A stretch of 64,000 nucleotides of DNA from Minicystis rosea. Its GTDB lineage: Bacteria; Myxococcota_A; Polyangia; Polyangiales; Polyangiaceae. Shown piece by piece: positions 35,286-42,335 of this stretch. The stretch is from positions 6,307,573 through 6,371,572 of the forward strand of contig CP016211.1 of NCBI GenBank assembly GCA_001931535.1. The letters run 5' to 3'. The first letter of the stretch is position 1. Each line of letters opens with the position of its first letter. A program made the position numbers and the translations under genes. The notes under the pieces were generated by a model. That model was not told the DNA's origin. It did no database searches and was given only the letters and a program-made list of their open reading frames with translations.

Positions 35286-36324
35286 CAAAACGCTCCCTCG
35301 GCGGTGGCGAAGACGCCCTGCGGGCTCGGCGCGATCCCGGCGCGGATCCAGCGCGACGACAGGCTCGCGGTCCCCGTCTTCGGCTGCGGCTTCTTGGGCT
35401 CCGTGAAGAAGAGAATGGCGCCGGTGCCCAACGCAGCGGCGCCGGCGATGAAGGTGATGGTGCTGACCGTGCCCAGGCCTTTGGCGCTGTTCACGGCATT
35501 GAGCCCCGTTTGGCTGCACTCTCCACCATCGCAATTGGTGTTGATGGTGCCTTTCTTCGCGAACACGAGGCCGCCGGTCACCGCGCCGATCGCGATGCCG
35601 GCAATGCCCACGCCGCCGAGCACGTAGGCGCCGATCCGGCGCCCCGACGGGCCGCTCGGGGCGGAGGCTCGATCGGCTCGACCACCTTGGGCGGCTCCGG
35701 CGGCGGCGGAGGCTCGGCCTTCTTGACCTGAATCTTGATCTCGATGGGGAGGGTCTTCTTTTCGCGCTTGGCGATGGTGATCCGCTGCTCGGTCGGCGGC
35801 TGCCCCGGGATCTGCACCACGATGACGTGCTCACCGGGATCCACCGGGAGCGCGATGCCCATCGCCGGACGCGCGAGATCCACGCCGTCGCGGAGGACGT
35901 GCGCATCCGGCGGCGCATTCGGCGGCAAGACGAGCGTGAGGAGCGGCACGTCCTGATTGAGCGCCTGCTTTTGCTCCATGGCGATCTTCTCGCGGCCGAG
36001 CTGCTGCTTCTGTTTCTTGGGCTCGAGGCGGGAGAAGAACTGGAGATAGTCTTCGTAGCGCGCCACGGCCGTCGCGATCTTGCCGGCCTTGGCCTCGCAT
36101 TCGGCCAAGGTGAAGAGCGTGCCGCCGCGGGGATCGAGGCGATAGCTTTCACCGATGGCGGGACATGCAGTGTCGAACCGACCGGCCTCCATGTCCGCGA
36201 GGCCCTTGTTGAACAGCGCTTCGGCGGCGGCGAGATCCTGCCCCCAGGACGTCGCCGGCGCCGCGGATAAGAATGCGAATGCGAGGATGGATGCGAGAGG
36301 TGCAGCGGATGCGAAAGGACGCAT
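35285..36324 (-). CDS. TPR/PEGA-type exported protein with C-terminal membrane helices, frame interrupted near 35658
   Basis: Starts at ATG 36324 after GGAGAG: MRPFASAAPLASILAFAFLS, a signal peptide. A TPR-like region follows (AAAEALFNKGLADMEAGRFD, GGTLFTLAECEAKAGKIATA), then coiled/charged sequence, a PEGA-like segment (MGIALPVDPGEHVIVVQIPG) and a Pro-rich linker. The downstream membrane part (VLGGVGIAGIAIGAVTGGLV, then TITFIAGAAALGTGAILFFT) is one base out of phase. Adding one C to the run of four at 35658-35661 restores PSGPSGRRIGAYVLGG in frame with both sides. So this is either a sequence error or a true frameshift. It is the first gene of the three-gene overlapping operon. The gene at 40415 encodes a similar protein. 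Confidence 0.85.
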
Positions 36325-36894
36325 GGGCTCTCCGGAAAAGGGAGGCACCACACCACACCGCCATCGCCCCCCGACGACGGGCAGCTTGCCCGGTCTCCGC
36401 GGACATTTCATCAAGAATGTGGGGCCACGCCCCGGTCCGCGGGCTTTCGCCGGGTCGCCCGCATGCGTACCCCGGTCCCCTGCCCCAATCACCGTCCCGG
36501 GCCAGGCCGCTCGACGATGGCGTGAAGGCGACGTATCGCTCAAAGGGGCTGAAGATGTGTCGATAATTGCGTCGCGAGCGCCCCGCCGTTAGGGCGGCCG
36601 ACCGAGGAATCCTCGGCGATTTTGAGGGAGGCCAACCGATGCGGCGGGGCGCGTAGCAGCAATCATCGACACATCTTGAGACCATCCATTCGACGACGGG
36701 GCATCGACGATCCCCACCAACAGAGCCTCGATCCGCACATCGTAGGTTCGCGGACCGATCGGGAAGAGCCAAGTCGACACGGACGTCCCGACTTCGCACC
36801 ACGGCGCTCACTGGGCTCCCTCGAGATCACATGAAATGACGAAACGTTCGCGTGATGCGTTGACAGCCCACGCCAGGGGGCGTGTGATTCGAGC
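36325..36894. other. Divergent intergenic region holding a nested inverted repeat
   Basis: A 570-base gap between the leftward surface-lipoprotein operon and the rightward GH44 gene. No credible protein frame. Its main feature is the 126-bp inverted-repeat element at 36552-36677, described separately. Promoters for both transcription units should lie to either side of that element. Confidence 0.55.
36552..36677. repeat. 126-bp nested inverted repeat (MITE-like or structured RNA)
   Basis: Outer arms AAGATGTGTCGATAATTGC (36552-36570) and its complement at 36659-36677 match at 18 of 19 positions. Further in, CGCCCCGCCG pairs with CGGCGGGGCG, and the centre contains CCGAGGAATCCTCGG, a 7-bp hairpin around a single A. 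If ends are taken as AGATG...CATCT, the flanks share TGA, a possible 3-bp target duplication. It could be a miniature transposable element, a transcriptional barrier, or a folded leader RNA. Confidence 0.7.
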
Positions 36895-38727
36895 ATGCGT
36901 CGCGCCCTCCTCGCCGCCGCCCAAGTCACCGCGCTCGTGGCCGGCACCTCCGGTGCTCGAGCCCAAGTGAAGGTCACCGTCGATCCGAGCGCCGATGCGC
37001 ACGTGATCTCGCCGCTCATCTACGGGATGAACTACCCCGCCGACGCGCAGATCACCGAAGGTCGCATCACCGTGGGCCGTTGGGGCGGCAACGGCACGAG
37101 CCGCTACAACTACGAGATCGACACGAGCAACACCGGCGCCGATTACTATTTCGAGAACATCCCCGGCTGTTGGAGCGGCGACGCCAATTGGTGCGCGAGC
37201 CCGCCCGCCGATCCCAAAGCGACGAGCGGCGCCAATGCCTTCCTGAAAGGCCTCGACCAAAAGGGCGTGGTCGCGCTCTTCACCGTTCCCACCATCGGCT
37301 GGGTGGCGAAGGCGCCCAAGTACGGTCACCCCTTCGACTGCGGCTGCAAAGGCGCCGGGCAAGACTCGTACGATCCTTACGATGCCGCCTGTGGCAATGG
37401 AAAGTCCGGCGGACAATGGATCGATTGCGGCACGGCCACGAGCACGAGCAAGGCCGTCGATCCGGCCTTCGTGAAAACGTGGGTCGCCTACCTGGTCGAG
37501 AAGCATGGGCCCGCCGCCGGCAAGCGCATCTATGCGCTCGACAACGAGCCCGCGCTGTGGAGCTCGACCCACCACGACATCCGCAAAGAGAGGCTCGGCT
37601 TCGACGAGCTCTGGCAGCGCATACGCGATTACGCGATTGCCATTCTCGACGCCGACCCCACGGCCGAGATCGCCGGCCCGGCCGAATGGGGCTTCCCCAA
37701 TTACTTCTGCTCCGACGCGGACGACATCTCCCAAGGATGCTCGGAGAAATCACCCGATCGCGCCGCCCACGGCGGCGCGGAGCTCATGGCTTGGATCCTC
37801 GATCAGGCCAAGGCCTACGAGCAGCAGAATGGTCGACGCATCCTCCATTACCTCGATCTGCATTACTATCCGCAGGGCGGAAATCCGCCCGAGATCACTC
37901 GATCGCTATGGGATCCGACGTATTCGGATCCGTCGTGGATCGACGAGGAGATCCGCCTCGTGCCGCGCATGCGAGAATGGGTGAGCCAGCACTATCCGGG
38001 GACGAAGCTCGCCGTCAGCGAATACGATTTCTACAGCCACGATCAGCCGGTGGGCGCGGTCACCTATGCGGAGGTGCTCGGCATTTTCGGGCGCGAGGGG
38101 CTCGACATGGCCACGGCGTGGTCGCCGCCTTCGCCCACCGATGCAGCCTTCGCGGCCTATCGGCTCTATCGCAACTACGATGGGAATGGGTCGGCGTTCG
38201 AGGGCGTGAGCGTACGTACGACGGTGACGGGCAATGGGGTCCAGGCCTATGCCGGCGTCTCCTCGACGCGCATGACGTTGGTGCTGGTGAACGAAGCGGG
38301 CACGGACACCGACGTGGACGTGACGTTCGGCAATTTCGAGCCGAGCGGGAGCGCGCAGGTCTTCCAGCACGCGGGCTCGGGGAGCGAGGTGAAGGGGCTC
38401 GGCGATGTCGCCGTGCAGGGCGGCGCCGCGCACCTGAGCTTGCCGGCGACGTCGATTACGCTGCTCGCGGTGCCGGGGACGAACCCCAACATGCTGCCCG
38501 ATGCGGGCGCGACGACCAGCGCGTCGTCGGGCGGCGGGACCGGCTCCGGTGGGGCCGGCACCGGCGGGATGGGCGGCGGTGGGACGGGATCCTCGGGGGA
38601 TACCGGCGGATGCGGGTGCCGGACGGCCTCGGAGACGGGCGCCGGGACGGCGGCGATGCCCCTGGCCGTCCTGGCCCTCCTCACCCGAAGGCGTCGTTGT
38701 CGTGCCGAGCACGCGCGTCGGGGGTGA
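36895..38727 (+). CDS. Glycoside hydrolase family 44 protein with MYXO-CTERM-like tail
   Basis: A 610-residue exported beta-glycanase of GH44 type (endoglucanase/xyloglucanase). It has a signal peptide (MRRALLAAAQVTALVAGTSG), then ISPLIYGMNYPADAQ and VGRWGGNGTSRYNYEIDTSN near the N-terminus. Catalytic glutamates are E218 in YALDNEPALW (acid/base) and E376 in LAVSEYDFYS (nucleophile), with LDLHYYPQGG between them. A beta-sandwich domain follows, then a Gly/Thr/Ser linker and the tail GCGCRTASE...PLAVLALLTRRRR, a MYXO-CTERM-type sorting signal for surface attachment. It likely degrades plant or microbial beta-1,4-glucans outside the cell. Confidence 0.93.
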   Translation: MRRALLAAAQVTALVAGTSGARAQVKVTVDPSADAHVISPLIYGMNYPADAQITEGRITVGRWGGNGTSRYNYEIDTSNTGADYYFENIPGCWSGDANWCASPPADPKATSGANAFLKGLDQKGVVALFTVPTIGWVAKAPKYGHPFDCGCKGAGQDSYDPYDAACGNGKSGGQWIDCGTATSTSKAVDPAFVKTWVAYLVEKHGPAAGKRIYALDNEPALWSSTHHDIRKERLGFDELWQRIRDYAIAILDADPTAEIAGPAEWGFPNYFCSDADDISQGCSEKSPDRAAHGGAELMAWILDQAKAYEQQNGRRILHYLDLHYYPQGGNPPEITRSLWDPTYSDPSWIDEEIRLVPRMREWVSQHYPGTKLAVSEYDFYSHDQPVGAVTYAEVLGIFGREGLDMATAWSPPSPTDAAFAAYRLYRNYDGNGSAFEGVSVRTTVTGNGVQAYAGVSSTRMTLVLVNEAGTDTDVDVTFGNFEPSGSAQVFQHAGSGSEVKGLGDVAVQGGAAHLSLPATSITLLAVPGTNPNMLPDAGATTSASSGGGTGSGGAGTGGMGGGGTGSSGDTGGCGCRTASETGAGTAAMPLAVLALLTRRRRCRAEHARRG

Positions 38728-38762
38728 CCGATCCGGGACGGTCGCGCTACTGTTTGGGTGCC

Positions 38763-39998
38763 GTGAAGCAAGGCGACGTCATCGCAGGCCGCTACCGCCT
38801 CCTGCGCCCCGTTGGAACGGGCGCGATGGGAACGGTGTGGGCTGCGCGACACGAGCTCCTCGGCCGAGAGTTCGCGCTGAAGATCGCAGGCGCGGGCGAG
38901 CGCACCACGCGCGACATGCGCGCGCTGTTCCTGCGCGAGGTGCAGATCGTCGGCAAGCTGCGGCACCCGAACATCGTCGACATCGCCGACGCGGGTGAGG
39001 TCGGGCCGAACAAAGGCCTCTACTTGGCGATGGAGCTGCTCCAAGGCGAGTCGCTCGCGGCGCGCATCGCACGCGGCCCCGTGCCTCCGACGGAGGCCGT
39101 CGCCATCGCGGCCGCCGTCGGTCGCGGCCTCGCCGCCGCGCATGAAGCAGGCGTGGTTCACCGGGATTTGAAGCCCGAGAACATCTTCCTCGCGAAGAGC
39201 GCGGCCGGCGTCGTGCCCAAGCTGCTCGACTTCGGCGTGAGCTCGGCGCGCGACGTTCGCACCATCGGCCCGGGCCTCGTGCTCGCGACGCCCGCGTACA
39301 TGAGCCCGGAGCGCGCGCTCGGCGAGGACGGCTGCGACGCGCGCACCGACATCTGGGCGCTCGGTGTGGTGCTCTACGAAATGCTCACGGGGCGCCACCC
39401 CTTCACCGCGGCGAGCTACGCGGCGCTCTTGCCGAAGATCATCGAGTCACCCTATCCACCGCTGCCCGACGCGATCCCGCGCGAGGTGAGCACCGTCGTG
39501 GCCGGCTGCCTCGCGAAGGATCGCGCCGATCGTTACCCGAACGCCGAGGCCCTGCTCGAGGCGCTCGATCGCGCCCGCGCGGTGCTGCCCGCGCTCGATC
39601 CCATGGCCAGCACCGGCGCCATGTTCGTCGAGACGATCCCCGATGCCGTGATGTCGGTGCGCGGGGCCGCGAGCACGAGCACACCGCGAAGCCCGCGCCA
39701 CGGCCTCGCCGTCGCGATCCTCGCCGTGCCCGTCGCCATCGCCATCCTCGTGGCCGCCAACAGCGTGCATCGCAGCAAGGGCGCAGCCGCCGCTGCTCCG
39801 CCGCAGCCGCCGCCCGTTGCGCCTCCGGTTGCGTCGACGGCCCCCGTCGCTTCCGCCGAGCCTCCCGTCGAGCCGTCCGCCGCGCCGTCGACCACCGCGA
39901 CCGCCAAAGCCGCCGCCAGCGCGCGCGCGCCGGGCTCGCCGAAAGCGCCGCGCGTCCCCGGGCGCCGCGTGACCAACGTCGACAACGCCGGGTTTTGA
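38763..39998 (+). CDS. Hanks-type serine/threonine protein kinase with C-terminal membrane helix
   Basis: A 411-residue kinase starting with GTG (VKQGDVIAGRYRLLRPVG). All core motifs are intact: glycine loop VGTGAMGTVW, catalytic lysine FALK (K40), VVHRDLKPEN (H133-R134-D135), DFG at residues 156-158 in LLDFGVSS, ATPAYMSPE and DIWALGVVLYEMLTG. After the kinase domain (ends ~residue 275) come a linker, one transmembrane helix (~313-334) and a Pro/Ala-rich tail, so the catalytic part is cytoplasmic and the tail outside. The upstream frame continues back into the GH44 region out of register with it, so I reject the longer form. Myxobacteria encode many such kinases; the target is unknown. Confidence 0.94.
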   Translation: MKQGDVIAGRYRLLRPVGTGAMGTVWAARHELLGREFALKIAGAGERTTRDMRALFLREVQIVGKLRHPNIVDIADAGEVGPNKGLYLAMELLQGESLAARIARGPVPPTEAVAIAAAVGRGLAAAHEAGVVHRDLKPENIFLAKSAAGVVPKLLDFGVSSARDVRTIGPGLVLATPAYMSPERALGEDGCDARTDIWALGVVLYEMLTGRHPFTAASYAALLPKIIESPYPPLPDAIPREVSTVVAGCLAKDRADRYPNAEALLEALDRARAVLPALDPMASTGAMFVETIPDAVMSVRGAASTSTPRSPRHGLAVAILAVPVAIAILVAANSVHRSKGAAAAAPPQPPPVAPPVASTAPVASAEPPVEPSAAPSTTATAKAAASARAPGSPKAPRVPGRRVTNVDNAGF

Positions 39999-40414
39999 TC
40001 CCGGAGACGAGCTCGCCGAGCAGCGCGAGCGAACCTCGCGCAAAGGCCGATCAGGAGCGGCGCGACGTGAATGGCTCCACCGAGCGAGCGCTTTGCCGCG
40101 ACTCGAGGCTCGCGTCGCGAGCCGATTCCTCGCTTTGTCGTGGGCAATGGCGTTCTTCCACCATCGCGCTCGCGAGGGTGAGATTCGCTTGCCCGACCTT
40201 CATGGCGTCGTCCGCGAGGGTGCCTTGCCCCACTGCGATCGTTCCGACGCCGGCGTCGCGGACGCGCGTCATCGAGGACGCATCGTGCCGAGACCCGAGG
40301 CCGAGGTGAGCCGGCGGAGATTTCTCGTGCGAGCGCCCGCAGCGGACGGCACGAGGTGTACGCACGCGCTCCGGCGCAGGCACGCAGCCGTGTTAGCATG
40401 CACCTGGAGGACCC
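39999..40414 (+). other. Intergenic region upstream of the TPR/PEGA-type gene
   Basis: 416 bases after the kinase gene with no supported gene. Open frames on both strands lack recognisable content. A strong Shine-Dalgarno GGAGG lies just before the TTG start at 40415. Confidence 0.45.
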
Positions 40415-41398
40415 TTGTCTGATCGGTGCCCGTTGCTGCGTTCGTTCGTCACCGTCGCGTTCTTCGCGCTCGCGGGAGGCCCCGCCGTGGCGCGGGCCGA
40501 CGCGGCGACGGATCTCTCGCTCGCGCGCGAGCGCTTCACCACGGCGCGCAAGCTCGAGGACGCGGGCCGCTGGGCCGAAGCGCTGACGCTGCTCCAGCGC
40601 GTAGCCGAGGTGAAGATGACGCCGCAGGTGCGGTTCCACATCGCCTTGTGCATGGAGAACGTCGGCCTTTGGACGCAGGCGCTCGACGGCTATGCGCTGG
40701 CGGCTTCCGAAGCCGGCGCGAGCGCGCCCGAGGTGGTGAAGGAGGCCAACGAGCACCAGCGCAAGCTCGAAGCCTCGGTGCCGACGATCACGATGCACAT
40801 CGAGGGCGCGGCGCACGGCGATCACGTCACCATCGATCGCCGCCGTGTCTCGGCCGACGAGCGCACGCCCATCCGCGTCGATCCGGGCGCGCACACGGCC
40901 GAGGTTCGCCGCGATGGGTCCGTGGTGGCGCGCGAGATCTTCGTGCTGGAGCCGAAGGGCGGTACGCGCCGCATCGACGTGCGTGTCGGGAGCGTCGCGC
41001 CCGGCGTCGAGGCGCCGCTCGAAGGCACCGCGACGAGCGGCTCTGCTCAACGGATCGCCGGCTGGTCCGTGCTCGGCGTCGGAGCAGCCTCGGCGGTCGC
41101 AGCGGGTGTCTTCATCGGCCTCCGCGCAGGCGCGTTGAGCCGCTTGAAGGATCAGTGTCCGACCTTCCCCCAATGCGGGGCCGCGGTCGCTCCGATCGTC
41201 ACCGAAGGCAAGGTCGACGCAGCCCTGGTCAATGTCTTCGGTGTCCTCGGCGGCGCCGCGGTGGTCACGGGCGTGACGCTCCTCCTCACCGCGCCCACGA
41301 CCACGGCGCGCCCCGCCAAAGCGACGACGGCGCGCATCGACGTCATGCCCGCCGTGAGCGGTGACACGTTTGGTATCGTGGCCGGAGGGGTGTTTTGA
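40415..41398 (+). CDS. TPR/PEGA-type exported protein with C-terminal membrane helices
   Basis: A 327-residue protein with a TTG start chosen because GGAGG sits five bases upstream and the signal peptide (MSDRCPLLRSFVTVAFFALA, cleavage near ARA) begins there. A TPR-like region (ARERFTTARKLEDAGRWAEA, QVRFHIALCMENVGLWTQAL) is followed by a PEGA-like stretch (RTPIRVDPGAHTAEVRRDGS) and two hydrophobic helices (WSVLGVGAASAVAAGVFIGL; GVLGGAAVVTGVTLLLTA). It has the same architecture as the gene at 35285-36324, so the two are paralogues. Its stop overlaps the next gene's start (TGATG). Confidence 0.88.
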   Translation: MSDRCPLLRSFVTVAFFALAGGPAVARADAATDLSLARERFTTARKLEDAGRWAEALTLLQRVAEVKMTPQVRFHIALCMENVGLWTQALDGYALAASEAGASAPEVVKEANEHQRKLEASVPTITMHIEGAAHGDHVTIDRRRVSADERTPIRVDPGAHTAEVRRDGSVVAREIFVLEPKGGTRRIDVRVGSVAPGVEAPLEGTATSGSAQRIAGWSVLGVGAASAVAAGVFIGLRAGALSRLKDQCPTFPQCGAAVAPIVTEGKVDAALVNVFGVLGGAAVVTGVTLLLTAPTTTARPAKATTARIDVMPAVSGDTFGIVAGGVF

Positions 41399-41730
41399 TG
41401 CGCGCCGTCCTCGCCATGCTCGCCGTCCCCGTCGTGGCCGTCGCCTGCACCTTCCCCGACGTCGATTACGTCGACAGCGGGGACGCCGGCCCCATCACGA
41501 CCTGCGCCGTCCCCACCAACTGCGCCAACGACACGAAGCCCTGCGTCGATGACGTGCAGCACATGGACGAGACCTGCCGCAAACCCTGTCAGAACGACAG
41601 CACCTGCCTCGCCGACTGCGACGCCAATCGGCAGACCGGTCTCCGTTCCTGCGCCGCCGCCTGCGAGAGCTGCGGGGCCCCGTCGTGCGGTGAAAAGCCG
41701 ATGAACTGCGACGCCCTCGTCGGGCTCTGA
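41398..41730 (+). CDS. Small Cys-rich lipoprotein
   Basis: A 110-residue predicted lipoprotein (MRAVLAMLAVPVVAVAC). The mature part has thirteen or more cysteines in pairs (TTCAVPTNCANDTKPC, ETCRKPCQNDSTCLADC, SCAAACESCGAPSCGE). The ATG shares a base with the TGA of the TPR/PEGA-type gene. Cysteine spacing suggests a disulfide-rich extracellular domain. It is likely the partner of the upstream protein, echoing the PEGA-protein plus lipoprotein arrangement at 33252-36324. Confidence 0.8.
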   Translation: MRAVLAMLAVPVVAVACTFPDVDYVDSGDAGPITTCAVPTNCANDTKPCVDDVQHMDETCRKPCQNDSTCLADCDANRQTGLRSCAAACESCGAPSCGEKPMNCDALVGL

Positions 41731-41849
41731 GACGAGCCCCGAGCGCTTCGATCGCTCGTAGGATTGCGCACACGATTGACGATCTCGCCGCCGATCGGGC
41801 GCTCCGCGCCGGCCCGCAATCCGCGCGGATGCTCGGCATCGAAGGCATC

Positions 41850-42335
41850 ATGAGAGGCTTGCCCTTAATCCTGATCTGCGCGGGTTCGCTCGCGATCTCC
41901 GGTCCAGCCCGAGCCTTGCCGGTGGACACCAAGATGGAGATCTCGATCATGAACGGGCCGGACCCGGTCAATGCTCACAAGGTGGGGACCATCGCGTTCA
42001 AGTACGATGCAGACATGGGCGACGAAGGGTGTCGTTACGCGGGGGCGTGGGACGCGACCTTCGACAGCTACATCATGGCCCGCTGCGCCCTGGACGAGAT
42101 GAAGACACGCGGCCACGCGAGCTGCGCGTCCAACAGCCAAGTCGCTTTCATGTCGTTCCTCGTGAAGCCGGCGCGCAGCGCGTGCTCGGGCGTCGATCGC
42201 TTCGGCCAGCACCAAGACATCTTCTTGATGATGGGTCTCGAGCTCGACAAACCCATGGCCATCATCGGGCTCATCCAGTGGACGCCCGCGACCCCGCTCC
42301 TCTCCGCCTTCGAAGCGCAGCCGCCGCCCCCGTGA
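41850..42335 (+). CDS. Small exported protein of unknown function
   Basis: A 161-residue protein with signal peptide MRGLPLILICAGSLAISGPA (cleavage after ARA). The mature part is soluble, with four cysteines (EGCRYAGAWDATF, ARCALDEMKTRGHASCASN, SACSGVDRFGQHQDIFLMMG). GAAGG lies just upstream of the chosen ATG; another ATG 21 bases earlier is possible. No family recognised. The last 65 bp overlap the 3' end of the convergent metallopeptidase gene. Confidence 0.68.
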   Translation: MRGLPLILICAGSLAISGPARALPVDTKMEISIMNGPDPVNAHKVGTIAFKYDADMGDEGCRYAGAWDATFDSYIMARCALDEMKTRGHASCASNSQVAFMSFLVKPARSACSGVDRFGQHQDIFLMMGLELDKPMAIIGLIQWTPATPLLSAFEAQPPPP

